Counted from the stretch's first letter, positions 40,032 to 55,629 are shown. The stretch: DNA of 64,000 nt from Erigeron canadensis (GCF_010389155.1 NC_057764.1:39936275-40000274); one strand, 5' to 3'. Notes: generated by a model not told the origin, from the letters alone. A program made the numbers and translations.

Positions 40032-41540
40032 TGAAACAATAACAAAGAAAATACAAGCTAAGGTTCTAGAATTCTAGTACAGAAAGTTATAAAGGGAAAA
40101 ACCGAACAAAATGAAGGCATATAATCATATATTTAAGGAAGTAAAGGCTTTTGATAGCTGATAGAGGTCTTAAAGTTAGGATATCACATTATGAAGTATC
40201 TTATTCTCTATAGAAGACAGAAACGCAAACTAAGGTAAAGGGAGAGAACGAAACGGATAATATCTATATACCATCACATACAGATTAAAAAAACAAAGTG
40301 AGTAAAACATTCAATCTCCAGTCTACTAGCCTATTTAGATGGGCTTCTGGCTAGAGGTCGCAAAAATTAATGAACCAATCTGTCAAGTTGCTTCTTCATA
40401 CCAATCTACTTGCTGAATCAGAATTACAACAATTTCTAAATATGCTAGAATCAGCAATGAATGAACCAATCATTATTTATCCTGAGAAACACCTTAGCAT
40501 AATAAGAGTGATGTGCCCTAAACAAAACTATAAGAAGGTGCATCATAATTGGTACTTCATTCTGTCTATTACAGTGAAAAAGAGTAGCCACAAACTCAAA
40601 ACATATCTCCATTCAATTGTATCTTCTGGTAGACTAAAGCAAAAACTGTATGATTGGTTATTTATCATGAAAATGCATATTTTTACTCGAAAAATAAACA
40701 AATACACATGAACTGCCTCCATATAGAACGACAAATCATGCAGACCACCAACCCGCTTTAACGTTTCCAGAAAGAAAACACAAAAGATACAAAAGCAATA
40801 TACTACATTCAACTTCTAAAATGCTATGCTTTCAAAATTTAGGACAATTCTGCAACAAAAAATAGCAAGTAGACTACTAGCTCGATATCTACCCTACTTG
40901 GCATTTGTTATGGCAACATGGTAACCCCTGATACACTTTTTCATTCTTATTTTTCTTTCTATTCCGATTTATGCACTTGGATCTTGGCTTATATACTTTT
41001 GGATTATATCCAGCTTATGGGTCCCCGACTTGAAGTCTGTAGCATCATGAAAGTCTGTACTTTCATTTTGCCGATTTCGCCTTATAAAAGAAGGTAGATT
41101 ACTGGCATAAATCTTACTTATATACGTAACGAAAACGCATAACTTGTTAATATTCAAACAAAACTCTTACTTATAGTTATCTAGCTTAAAAATAACAGAT
41201 AAGTCCAAAATATAGCTATATATTCACATTCTGGAATCAAAATTGGCACTATAAATTTTCCCCAAAAAAGTTCAAATTTTGCAACAATTTCTAAAGCAAA
41301 AAGCTAATAAAACCCTAATTGAAAACCTGATGATAAAAGCCAACTCAAATTGGTACTGAAATTCAATTTAGTGGGAAATTAGCAACAAATTAGGGTTCTA
41401 ATATCTTAAATTAAGAGAAAGAGATGATTCATTATGTTGAATTAAATATTAATTACATTAGGAATAGGAAGAAAAAGATATTGGGTACCTTCTTTTAGGG
41501 TTTAAATAAGTGAACAGCAAAGTAACACTGCGGAATAAAA
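40032..41540 (-). promoter_or_regulatory. Probable 5' UTR intron and leader of the OTU gene
   Basis: On the minus strand a leader near 41530-41488 (AACCCTAAAAGAAG followed by GTACCC donor) and the acceptor TTGTTTCAG at about 40032 would frame a 1.45-kb leader intron. The interval has no coding sequence. Based on splice signals alone. Confidence 0.4.
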
Positions 41541-42235
41541 ACAATATTATTACCAGGGTTTTATGGGTATCATATTGTTCGTAAAATACTTTCATTTTAT
41601 ACTTGCATGAATTTATTGTATTTGATATATTTTATAAGTAAATATTACTACGTTATAAAAAGAACATCTCAAAGTTATATGAAAAAATTGTTTAAACTTT
41701 TGTGTAATTATGATATTAGCTCTAATATCTTTTAAAATAACTCTATTAATTATTTACATCAATGAGTTACATCACTTAACGTCGTCTCTATCACCAATAA
41801 TCGTCTCACCACCACACCATCACATCCATAATCACTGTCGAATTGTTTGGGTACCCTAATAGCTTAACATTTAATAAAAAGTATTATCTTTTTAAAAAAA
41901 TATAAGGTAAGTACAAAAGGTATATATTTTTAGGCATTTAATATCTCTTTGATATAAAAAGTAGTATAATTTTTTGTCAATAGGTTGGTGGCCCATTAGT
42001 AAGGTTCTAGACCTTCGGGAAATCTATCAGGTTTGGATCACACATTCTACATTTGTAGCACTAGATTATTAAGGGGTGTTTTGAGAGTCTTGAGTTTCAT
42101 CGCATGCATGCATGATTCGAGCTGATCTGCATATTGCCCAATTGAATGTTACTTTAGTGTCTCGAATATTAACTATCAACTATTAACTCGTCGTTCAACA
42201 CACACATATTAATTTTATTTAACATTTTTTTTATT
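41541..42235. other. Intergenic DNA upstream of OTU gene
   Basis: AT-rich, no ORF, no clear repeat. Confidence 0.5.
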
Positions 42236-42243
42236 ATTATATA

Positions 42244-42469
42244 ACCTAGTGGTATCTTGATGGTGAGATAAGACTTGGTGATCATAAGATCATGGGTTCA
42301 AAACTCACATATGGGGTTTTCTCACATTTATTGAGTTTCTTCTTGAATTGGTGTATTGACATTATTGTCTGAAGGGGATATGATGAGGTGGTACCCTGGT
42401 GGCACGATAATACTCCAGTGGTCCGTCAGTGATCTAAATTTGTCGTTCAAAAAGGAAAGAAAGAAAGAA
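42244..42469 (+). mobile_element. tRNA-derived SINE, plus orientation
   Basis: Head with A-box-like CCTAGTGGTATCTTGATGG and B-box-like GGGTTCAAAAC; 3' end AAGGAAAGAAAGAAAGAAA. Flanked by ATTATATA at 42236-42243 and 42470-42477. The flank is AT-rich, so the duplication is suggestive but not decisive. Confidence 0.7.
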
Positions 42470-42759
42470 ATTATATATATGGGAATATAAGGTTGTCGGG
42501 TATCTAAGCTTAGGTGTGGAACACTCACATATTGTTTTTTTAATTCATAAAAATCATCGGGCCATATGCATTTGTTCATTAAACAATAAATAATAAAATA
42601 TTAGTATGTGAAGGGTTAGAGGGGGGACATTGTAGCTAAAAGTACTCTCTTAATGTATAAGGTACAAGTTTCTATTGCAAAACCAAAATAATTAACGGCT
42701 TTAACGATCATTAAGTGTTGCTTGACTAACTAACAGTAGTTACAAAAGGGATTTAACGA

Positions 42760-43235
42760 AGATTGTTTATAACTTTAAGTTTTCTAACTTTTGTAACCAA
42801 AGTTTTGCTTTAGTAACTCTTTGCCAGATAACTTTTTGTTTTTAAGTTTTTCCATCAAAAGTATATTTCTTTCTTATTTTTACCACATAATTTTTACTTT
42901 TTAAATTTTTGCCACTGAATTTTTTTTATTTATTTACATTTTACTTTTTACTTTTTGCCAAATGACTTTTGTTTTTTAAACTTTCGCCACACAAACTTTA
43001 TTTTTAAGTTTAAGTTTTTTAGCTTTTGTAATTTTTTTCACATAACTTTGTTTTTTTAAAGTCTCGTTCCGAAAGTTTTTCTTTTGCTTTTTACCACATA
43101 AATTTTGTTACCTAAGTTTCATTTTTTTTTACTTTTGACCACATCGTTTACTTTCTTAACTTTTGCCATACAAATTTTGTTTTTCGGCTTAATATTTTAT
43201 AACTTTTGTCGCGAGAGTTTTGTTTTCTCTTATGG
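42760..43235. repeat. Degenerate T-rich tandem array
   Basis: A unit of roughly 40-50 bp, approximately ACTTTTGCCACATAA followed by TTTTGTTTTTTAAG, recurs about ten times with many substitutions. No coding sense on either strand. Confidence 0.7.
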
Positions 43236-43254
43236 CAACCCTCCGATAGAAATA

Positions 43255-43345
43255 GTTGTACGGAAGTAAAAATAATAGTTATAGATACGGAAAGTAGAGG
43301 TCTTATATACAACAACTTCCTATATTTTCAAGACACGTTATTACT
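43255..43345. repeat. Upstream block shared with copies B and D
   Basis: GATACGGAAAGTAGAGGTCT and TTTTCAAGACACGTTATTAC match 27780-27840 and 31265-31325. Marks the left edge of the C-side duplicated unit. Confidence 0.75.
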
Positions 43346-43439
43346 TACTATAATAAAGTAAATGGGTGTGAATATTAATTTTTGTCCTCATCTGCATTTA
43401 TGGAATAAATAATACATATGTAAACAGCAAATAAAAGCA

Positions 43440-43510
43440 TGAGTTTGGTTTAGTGGTAAAGACCTTGCCTATTAAAGGAATGGTCCGTGGTTCGACTCCT
43501 CCCCCGAAAA
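43440..43510 (+). repeat. tRNA-like SINE head
   Basis: TGGTTTAGTGG (43446-43456) and GGTTCGACTCC (43489-43499) have A-box and B-box spacing of a polymerase III promoter. The acceptor arm does not pair, so it is not a functional tRNA; probably a SINE head whose body is decayed. Confidence 0.5.
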
Positions 43511-44664
43511 TGTTTTTAAATTCATTTATTTTTTAAAATTTACATCTTTAACCCACAAAAATTTCATATATAACCCTGAAATCTTATATTTGAACACATT
43601 GATATACATACTAAGACTTTCATATATAACCCTATATTTTTATATTAGGATAGATTGATATATATATATATATATTTCTTATTTTTTAGCTTTATCTTTG
43701 ATTTTATATAAAATCAATTTAGCTAATATATTTTTATTTAAACATAACCTTTTCCTAGGTAATTTTTTTAAATTTTTTGTTTTTTAATTTTAATTTTGGG
43801 TTTTTTTAATATCTATTTCTTTTATTTTATTTTTTAATATTTTGATTTTTTAACATTTTGTTATTTATAGACTTTTATATATTTTTTGATATATTCTTTT
43901 AGCAAATTTTTTGTACAACTTTGTCTTACATATATTCTTTTGATTCTTTTTGTTTCTCTATTCACTTTTTGAGTTATTTTATTAACGTTTGTCCTTCATA
44001 ATTTTTTTGAGTAAATATAAATGTGATGGTATACCCATATGTTTTCACGTGCCATACCATATAAAAAGGCCGCAAAACCAGATACGCGTAGCATACCAAA
44101 TATTAAACAAACATGGTCTTAGATGGAGTGGACAACTTTTGAATGTGTTATGTTATTGCCCTTAAATAAACATATTTTCGTTTTATTTCTTTTTTAGAAG
44201 ATATTTTTAAACATTATGTTTTACGTAGTTATTAATTTGGAAATAAACACATTTACGATGTTATGTTTGTGGTAATGCATTTAAATAACAAATCATGAAA
44301 AAACCGATATTTACAGCCCCGCGTTCGCATCCGAATTACCTAGTTATGTATATGGAAACTATACATAAGTTTATCAAACATGGAAAATATAAATATGGTA
44401 AGAATTTTTATATGGGGAAAAACATTGAAAACTTAGAGCTAACATTGTCTTTCTTACCTATATATATTGCCCCCATATTTTTTAAAAAATACATGCACAA
44501 CTCTCTTCTTTGTTTGACTACAAATCTCTGTTCAAACATTATCTCGTTATTTAAGTCCCGAAAAAAAAAAACAATTTTGTTGATTCTCACACTTGAATTT
44601 TCTTCCATCGTAGAGCTAACACTATATATATAGGGTGTAATTAACACTATATATCACAAATTAA
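43511..44664. other. 5' flank of copy C, T-rich
   Basis: Low-complexity T-rich sequence to about 43990, then sequence aligning with the upstream region of copies A and B (GGTAAGAATTTTTATATGG; CTATATATATTGCCCCC near 44459). No gene. Confidence 0.5.
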
Positions 44665-47248
44665 ATGGGGTGCAGAGCTTCAAAAGTCGTTGATCATGAT
44701 AAGGCATTGGTAAAAAAGTGTAGAGAAAGAAAAGACTGATAAAGAATGCAGTTGATAATCGGTACGAGTTATCGAATTCACATGTAGCTTATTTTCATTC
44801 ACTTAAAGATATGGGTTACGCCCTTTCAAGATTTGTGGACGAACAACTTGATATACCGCCTAATTCTTCACGTTCTGATTCTGATTTGAGTTCCGATTTT
44901 CATGGTCATGACAATGGTCATCTTCATGGCAGAGGACCAATGCCAATTCCGCCGTATGATCAACCTGTAATGCCATATCAGCAGCAGCCTCGTCCTTGGG
45001 AATTAACTGACCCGTATGTGTTGCAATATAGACCTCCTCCTCCTTTTTGGGGGATCATGTATCAAGAGAATTTTGTTTCTAATTACAATAATAAATATAG
45101 TTATAATAATAATGGGGGCAACCCGGTTTCAAAAAATCAGTATGCTTATTATCTGAAAAAAACTGCCTCAGCTACCCGTACTACTGTGATTCAACCGGAG
45201 GAAACAAGGGGATGGGTTGAGGATGCATATGATAATACGGAATACATGTTTAAATATGGGTATGATGATGATGATGAGTCGTCATTGGGTACTAGTAGTC
45301 CATATTCCAGAATGCGGGAGGAGGGGTTTCCTGAGTGGGAAGAAGAACTAACAGAAACCGAGTCTCATACATGTAGTACAAGGAGAATAATTTTATGTGA
45401 TGAACACAATGAAGGCAATTCTAGTTCTTCATGGAGTAGTTTTTCAAAAAGAATACCAACTTATGGGAAAAGACAACGTAGCATGGATGATGAGGGTAAA
45501 AAACCGAAAACTTTTGATATAGATGATGTGGGGTACTCAACAACACAAAAGATTGATGAATCCTCTATGCCATTTGCTCATGCGGCTTCTCGGGATCTTC
45601 ATGAGGTATTTAATGAAATCAAGGATGAATTCGAGGCTGCTTTTAGTTACGGGGAACAGGTTGCCTTGATGCTTGAAGCTGGCAAGCTGCCTTACCAATC
45701 AAAGTCTCATGTTCTTAAGGGTAAGATATATGATCATTCACATTAATTTGTCACCATTTAATTAGTCATCCAATGCTTTACTATTACTATTTTCCAAGTC
45801 TTAATTAGTGTATATATATCTATATCATGATGGCATACTATCAAAAATCATGCTATCATATACTATCTTGGAGCTCCTGTACTATTATGCTGTTCAGAGT
45901 TGCTTTAATGTTTTAAAATGTATCAGAGACTAATTATAAATGTCACATTGCAGTGATGTTATCCAAGATTCTCTATCCTTCCTCGACATTTTCAAGCTCT
46001 AGGTCTCGAGTTACAAAGCTTGCAGGATCCTATGATGTGTATGATGTCCCGGACAATAGATCCCTTAACCCTTCTTCTACTTTGGAGAAGCTATATATGT
46101 GGGAGAAGAAGTTATACCAGGAAGTAAAGGTAAGACATCATTACCATCTTAATAGTTAAAACATTAAAAACACTTGATTATATCTGTATCTTAAAAAAAA
46201 GAAACACAATGGATATAGAATAATGACCATGTTTCTGGTTTGGTTTTAGGATGGAGAGAGGTTAAGAGTGAAGTACCAAAGAATGTTCAGGAGGTTGACT
46301 GAATTGGAACCATGCAGAGCAAATTCTAGTAGAATCGATGCTGCACGGGCTTCTATAGACAGGTTGATTACTAAACTTGATATATCTATGAAAGATATTG
46401 ATGCCATATCTAGCGAGATACACAAAGTGAGGGACATGGAACTGGAGCCACAAGTCAGTGAGCTGATCTACGGGTATGTACTTGATTCCGAGTGTCTCCC
46501 AAATTTTAAGATTGCTACTTTCTACTGGGTTTCTGCTTTTATCTGTATTTTAGGTATTAAACTTTTGATAAGCTATTCCAATATTTGAAATTCTAAATTT
46601 CTGGCTAAAACTAGACCCATCTTTTTCTTTTTTTAACTGCATTACACCCGTCATGACTTTATCTTTTATTGTGCTCTCTACAGACTGATAAGAATGTGGC
46701 AATCAGTTGTGAAATGTCACCAAAAGCAGCTTGAAGCCATCATGGAGAGCAGAAGTTGGACTTTAAGGGCTAATACCAACATGGAAAGAGATTCAAGCTT
46801 GAGAACCACACTTGAGCTCGAAACAGGACTTGTAACTTGGGCCCAGCACCTTAATAACTGGATTAATGCTCAGAAATCATTTGTGGATTCCTTAAACGGG
46901 TGGTTACTACAATGCATTGATAATGAACCCGAAATAACCATTGATGGTGGTGAGGTTCCTTATTCCCCGGATTGGTTAGGAGCTCCTCCAATTTTCATCA
47001 TTTGCAACGATTGGCAGTGGGAAATCAATGGTGTTTCACAAGAACAAGTCTCCATAGCGATGAATAACTTTGCTATGATCTTAAGGCAATTGCTGGAGAG
47101 ACAAGTGGATCTGGATTCTAAAAAAGCTATGAGGTTAGTTAAAAATGTTGGTTCAGATAGTTTACAAGGTGGTCTAATTCCTATTTTCAAGGCGCTAGAG
47201 AATTTTTGCCATGACATTTTAAAAGCTCATAAGCACGTAAAAGTGTAA
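44665..47248 (+). pseudogene. DUF630/DUF632 gene, copy C, frameshifted near the start
   Basis: Exons 44665-45720, 45954-46129, 46250-46473, 46684-47248, with the same boundaries as copy B. ATG at 44665 reads MGCRASKVVDHDKALVKKCR, then loss of one A in the AGAAAGAAAAAGACTG tract gives TGA at 44737-44739. The next in-frame ATG (44811) would give a product lacking most of DUF630 and the acylation motif. The rest is open: it has a Tyr/Pro/Asn-rich insert after DUF630 (RPPPPFWGIMYQ, NNKYSYNNNGG) that B lacks, DUF632 exons 2-4, and a 10-residue loss before RQVDLDSKKAM. Either a recent pseudogene or a truncated soluble variant. The 1-bp loss in an A-run could be a sequencing error. Confidence 0.85.
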
Positions 47249-48715
47249 TAACAGGCCGGGTATTTGCGCATACTTCCAAGGCTAAGCTATGTAGCTAATT
47301 GTTATGCTTATTACCGATTCATCAGATGGTTTTTCGCTCAGTAAATTTTAGGGCCATTTTGCTAGACTAGACTAGTGATATCGATAAATAGTACGTACTT
47401 CGTATGAGGCAACTGAGAGAGGGAACTAGGAGCGAGGACCTGTTTTGTATTAACAAAATATTACACAAGGTCAATTCATTAGGCTTTTTGCGGTATAGAA
47501 ATAGAAGCAATTCGTGTACTGTTATATGGGAATGGTGTAACTGTCCTTTACTATAACTTTGTATTGTATCCCTGACCACTCCTGGTAATGGGCTTTTATA
47601 TATGTTAATGGATGAGTCTTTAGCTTCAAATACTTCCCTTGATTAGTCACCAAAAATTGTTTAACCTAGTGAATTCTAAAAATCTAAGATCTTTTTTGAC
47701 CACAGCACATGTCTCACTGTTAGATTATGTTTGTGATTTATCTCAATTTATATATATAAGCTGTATCTGACTGTCAAATTATGTTGGTGATTTATGTAGA
47801 TGTATATAAGTTAGAATCAGAATAGAAAGTGATAGAGGTATATACTATACTACTACTACTATTACTACTATTATTTTTTTTTTTTAACAGCAAAACAAAT
47901 CCAATTTCAGAGAAAATTCATTATGCGAAAACCTCTATCTCCAATTTTGAAGCATTTTATTCACATTAAGATTTGAACATAAGATTTTAACGCCTTAAGT
48001 TCCCCAAATACAAATTTATGTATTGATTGTTTGTTTGATTGTATCATTATGATTGTTGACCCACGGGCATTTTTGTCATCTTTAATTGTCTTTTATATCG
48101 TTTTCTTATATGTAGTATCTTTCAGATATATAGTATTAAAATAAGATTAGCTATTGAAAATAAATTTGTATATAAAGTTTGAGAAAGGATTGTCTAGTTG
48201 TTGATCCGAACAAAAAGTCTATGAAATGAAAAAACGATTTTCAGCTCATTTGTGTTCATTGTTAAACCAAAACTTTCGTTTAAATATGACAAGTTAGTAT
48301 ATTGTGTAAATAAATAATAAAGGTCGTGACTCTTGGCAAGAAACACAACCAATAGGAAAGGATAGGTAGTTAGAGTTTGTTATTGTCAGTTGGAGTCGGT
48401 TATTAGAATAGGTATCGTTTCATGAAACAATACACTGTTTCATAGTGTCTTTTGGATATCTATATATATGGTCAAACTGTCAAAGCATCTGTAAATTCTT
48501 GAGAAGAAATATTGCAAGTCTCAATCTAATAGAAAGTATATTCATATACAATTTGCACTCCTGAATGGCTGAATGCGACATTATGACACGAGTCAATTTC
48601 AATCCTGAATAGTTGGCTATATATACAGATTGATGGTTAACATTGGCCAGCCAACATAATTAGAATATCAAAACAAAGAGATCCTTGATCAAATCATGTT
48701 AGTTCATTTACTAGG
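47249..48715. other. Intergenic DNA between copy C and the hairpin element
   Basis: 3' flank of C, partly aligned with that of B. ATT/ACT trinucleotide tracts near 47850-47885. No gene. Confidence 0.5.
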
Positions 48716-48719
48716 CTAT

Positions 48720-49040
48720 CAAATGAGAACCAAATTAAAATGTAAACAAATCAGAACACTTAAAACTATCCTTAAAACTGACATAATACATAACTAATTA
48801 TCATTATTTAAGTGTTTAATACCACATCGATCCGTCAAAATCGAAAAATCACGTTTTTTGTTGGATGCATCATTTTGATGGATGGATGCACAAAACAAAA
48901 AACGTGATTTTTTCGATTTTGATGAATTAATGTGTTGTTAAACACTTAAATAATGATAATTAGTTTTATGGAGTTTTAATGTATCAAAATGATGTTTTTA
49001 AGTGTTCTTACCGTTCTTATTTTAAAAATTTATATATAGG
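48720..49040. mobile_element. Foldback hairpin MITE, copy 1
   Basis: Near-perfect long palindrome: TAATTATCATTATTTAAGTG and AAAATCGAAAAATCACG on the left pair with CACTTAAATAATGATAATTA and CGTGATTTTTTCGATTTT on the right, around a loop with GATGGATGGATGCAC. Outer arms carry AGAACACTTAAAA. Same family as 63069-63461. Confidence 0.85.
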
Positions 49041-49084
49041 GAAAGTAGATTCGTAGAAATTAACCAATTATGCAAGCCTACTAA

Positions 49085-49306
49085 GAGGGTGTTTGGGAAT
49101 ACGTTTTGAATTGATTATCTGATTATTACGTTCGTAAAACGCAGATAATCTGAAAAAGTGTTTGTGTAAAAAAGTGATTATCTGCTATGAAAACGCAGTT
49201 TTAAAGAAGCATGTACCTACCTGCTTTTTCAAAACGCAATTTTGAAAATGCATAATTTATTTTGAAAACGCAAAATCTGTTTTGCAATCTCAATAACAAA
49301 CACCCC
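49085..49306. mobile_element. Harbinger-like MITE (222 bp)
   Basis: Ends GAGGGTGTTTGGGAAT and, in reverse complement, GGGGTGTTTGTTATTGAG. TAA flanks both sides (49082-49084 and 49307-49309). The interior is rich in CGCAGATAATCTG/AAAACGCA repeats in both orientations. Confidence 0.75.
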
Positions 49307-49309
49307 TAA

Positions 49310-49890
49310 ATTACGAGTAATATGGTAGTGGAAAAGTGGGACATATAGAATAAACTGATCCATTCCTATTAGTATGCGTGGGAACGTGAGTAGGGCACAC
49401 TTCACATTAGAATAACACCAAAGTCTAGATGTATTGATCCGACATCCGAGTATGCATGGTTGGTACAAGTTAGACTCTGATATTCAGTTTTCTTGGTCCG
49501 TGGTTGAAATTTGAACAGACCCCATTCTCTGTTCGACCCCTTACAACTCTTAACTCGTGAGTCTCGAACCTTGCTCAAATTGCACTTTAATTAAAAGCGA
49601 CCTAATAATCTAATAAATAAAACATACAAGATAACTAGTCGGATGTCCCTTTTTAATTACCAAGAGACCAGATATCTAAGATTGATCCAAATTAAATATT
49701 GAACTTTAGATACTGAAGGAAGTGTTAAATTAATTTAAGAAACATCCAAGTAGCATTATGTTTGTAAATGAAATCTAATAGGCATACTGAACATAATAGA
49801 TGTACACCTTGACTGCATTGCATGTGACAAGAAAAACTAATCCTTTCATCAACGATCTTTAGTCTCTACTCTAGCAATATAGCATGTCCC
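49310..49890. other. Duplicated flank between copy C and zinc-finger gene
   Basis: 49480-49890 aligns with 34320-34715 (for example GTCGGATGTCCCTTTTTAAT, CCAAGAGACCAGATATCTAA). No gene. Confidence 0.7.
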
Positions 49891-49896
49891 GTTTGA

Positions 49897-51477
49897 CTAT
49901 GTACCAATACTTTTACTTCCTGCAAGCCGATTTTTGTTTTTTGCACGTTCTCTACTAAACCGCTTTTTCAAGTGTTGTTTGCCTTGTCTATGCTTTTTCA
50001 TATCTTGCTCACTGGTAGTTTTAACTTTACAAATCCTACACCAAGGGTTGAACCTTTTTTTGGTGATCTCTCCTTTAGTTTCCCTATTTTCCTTTGGGGT
50101 CACTGAAATCTCCATCGGATTGTTCCTTGACAGAGCTTTTAACTTTTCCAAGACCAATTTCACTACCACCATTATTGGGTGACTTAAGTGCTGCCATTTT
50201 TGTTTGGTGTTTCTTTCCAGCAAGATGTTCGTCCAAACCATTCTTGGATGTGGCACTGATTTTGCAAACATCACAGCTCCATTCCCACTTTGATTTCTTC
50301 GTTGTAGTAATACTGTCTAGACCAAACCCAATTGAACTTGCACGTGACGGAGGTGAGGGTTGTGGTGGTTCTTTCCTCTTTGAGTCAGTCGCCTCACAAG
50401 GCTTTCCCTGCGAAAAGATGTAGCTGAGCTTAACATAGTTTTGTCAGCATTAAATACTAGTCATTTCTTCCAGAAAGCAAACGATGTGATTCGTTGTTCC
50501 GTCAATCTTTTAGAGCAATAAAGAAAAGATTAAGTGTAACAAATCATACAGAACATGGTTCATCTAACTTTCTCATTGCTTGCTTGTATTTGAAAAATTC
50601 CGCTTTTTCATTTGCAAAAATGTATCTTGCAAACACAATCCCAAACACCTCGTTAACCATCTGAACAACACTTAAAAAAGCATACTAAGACGATTTTCAG
50701 CCAGATAATCTAGGTGACCCTATATAATCTCATCACACTAAAAGAACCATACCCAGTACCCAAATATTTACACCATATGTTTTTTTACCCAAATCCCTAC
50801 AGCTGGGTCATTATATACATCAATCAATTTGCATATGATCACACAGTAAAAATAAGACTAAGTTAAAAATTCTATTGAATTACCTTTCCAACAATTTCCG
50901 TTTTACCATCATCATCATTAGTAGTCGGATAAACATCCATCTCTCTAAATCGAGGTGCACGTTGAAACGGAGGCTCGTCATCAACTTCTTCCCGCCGGTG
51001 ACTTCCACCACAATGACTATATATCTCCGGCACCGTCGGCATTACAACCATTGATCTATCATATATATTATCATTACTAAACGGCCGGGTTTCATAACCA
51101 CCCAATGAATTTACTTCCGGCCTTAACATTACCGACGACGATGACAACCCCATCCAACCACCCAGCCGCCGCCGTTGCATCTCCTCCTCCACCATTATCT
51201 CCGCCCTTATCCTTTCCTTTTCTCTTTCACGGCGTATCTGTTCTCTCATATCCATCACCTGGTTTTCATATACCTCTGTTTTTTTTTCCAAACCCATATA
51301 CATAAATACATACAATATATAATGTATAAAAATATGTGTGTATATATATATCGTCAAAAGATTATGGAAAAAAAAATGAATATATAAAAAGGAGTTTAAT
51401 TAATTACCTTTGCAAGCGAAAGATGAGGATGATGATGATGTTGAAGAAGAAGAAAGCGACCGCCATGGATACATCAT
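49897..51477 (-). pseudogene. C2H2 (U1-type, two-finger) zinc-finger gene with frameshift
   Basis: Exon 1 51408-51477 (MMYPWRSLSSSSTSSSS), exon 2 50884-51275 with an EQIRREREKERIRAE helix, exon 3 from 50407. Finger 1 is CDVCKISATSKNGLDEHLAG then KKH; finger 2 is CRICKVKTTSEQDMKKHRQG then KQH. Both are C-x2-C-x12-H-x5-H, the zf-met/U1-like type found in RNA- or dsRNA-binding proteins. An extra base at about 50116, absent from the B-linked copy, shifts the frame between the fingers and gives a stop at 50084-50086; finger 2 is then only in another frame (to 49897). If not a sequencing error, the product keeps one finger (about 239 residues). The exon 2 acceptor lacks a good pyrimidine tract, so that boundary is uncertain. 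Confidence 0.8.
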
Positions 51478-52842
51478 TGTTTTGTGTAATTGTTTTTGTT
51501 GTTGCATGAAAAGTTTGAATTATTTAGATTCGGGTTTGATCAAAAAAAGGATGGAATAATTGAATGCTTGATTAGGAGAAACAGAGCGTGGAAGAAAAGA
51601 AGAAAAAAAAGTCTAAGTATACTACGTCCGAATTAGCTTTATATATATTCCATAAATTTTGCCGATAAATATTTATTTAGATTCGGGTTTTACTCTATAT
51701 ATGGTTAATTTGCATCCTATAGATTATCAAATTATTTATAAAAATAAAAAAATCCTCCCTCATCCTTTCCATACTAACACGGTGTCTGATTAATGCAACA
51801 ATAATAGCAACAACGGACGGTGATGGTGGTGGACGCTTGATGCCCGCTTCAAATAATATAGCTAATTGATGTACATGTGTTTGATTATAAAAGAGTAGTA
51901 GAGATATTTAATATTTTATTACTCGTATAATATAAAAGACTAAATGGTGTAATTTAATATTAAAGATTGATAGTGATTTAATTCATTAAAAGATAGGTTG
52001 CTCAATTCGCGTGTCCCATTTATTTTAACTTCCAACATGAGAATATAATTTATCTCATACATCTATATAAGAATGCTTTATGGATTACATGAAACGAATG
52101 TGACAATATAAACGTCAATAGGTGTAGTTAAAGCTTTCAAGGGGCAGACAGACTGAAACTTGTTCTAATTGAAGGACAAGCATATATTGCCATTAAAAAT
52201 TCCAACGAAGTTGTAGTCATGTAACGCATTTAGGTAGGATACTAGGATAACGTAATACTATAGGTTACTTCGAAACCATTTAAGACTTCATTAATTTAAA
52301 TAAAGTTACATCTAAATCCAATCAGTTATAAGGATATCTCCACGAATCCACTATATCTTTATTTCTTCATCTTCAAACATGCTAAAATAGTCTTATGCTA
52401 AAGACTTTGGACACAAAACATCTTTATTTTATTTTTGAATGGAAAATATATATATAAGCTAAAGATTTAACAAGAACCAACATGTTAAAAGTTATATACT
52501 CGTATAGTCGTATATATTTCTTTAGTTTTACGTCTCATTAAGCTGCTTTGGGCTCCTTTTTACTTTTATTCTGCCCTATTGTCGAGTAATTGGCCAGCTC
52601 ATCCGAAGTGGGATTTGGGTTCGGCCCACTAAATCAGACGATAGGATTGGGTTCAATACATAATCTAGTAACAAAACATATATAAGGCTCGATGCAAAAC
52701 ATTTTAAATGTACAAAACTCTCATTCATCATGGGCTGCAATCACAGTTTATTATTACAAACTACAAAGTAACAAAGAAATTGAGACCAAAAAAGAACATA
52801 AACAAATTGGCCACTATTTGTTTGGGTTCAAACTTCAACGCA
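51478..52842. other. Intergenic DNA, divergent from HQT 3' end
   Basis: 5' flank of the zinc-finger gene and 3' flank of HQT. AT-rich; no supported gene. Confidence 0.5.
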
Positions 52843-55522
<2,680 letters not shown>

Positions 55523-55618
55523 TGTATATGGCAAATGTTGATTGGTTGGAATTAAGAAGGAGAAGAGAGAAATGGTTTTTGAGAAAGAGCACACACTTTG
55601 AAGTCATAGGTATAGGTG

Positions 55619-55629
55619 TATTTATATAG
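55619..55629 (-). promoter_or_regulatory. HQT TATA box
   Basis: On the minus strand CTATATAAATAC lies about 100 bp upstream of the ATG, the normal position for a TATA box with a leader of about 70 nt. Slightly upstream CAGTTACCACCACT is a possible MYB-type AC-like element, not an exact consensus. Confidence 0.6.

Noticed and set aside
40370..40812. ORFs of 113 and 89 codons on opposite strands
   Set aside because: They fall in the probable 5' UTR intron of the OTU gene, overlap each other, and show no domain.
43440..43510. Candidate tRNA gene
   Set aside because: A- and B-box are present but acceptor and anticodon stems do not pair; better explained as a SINE head.
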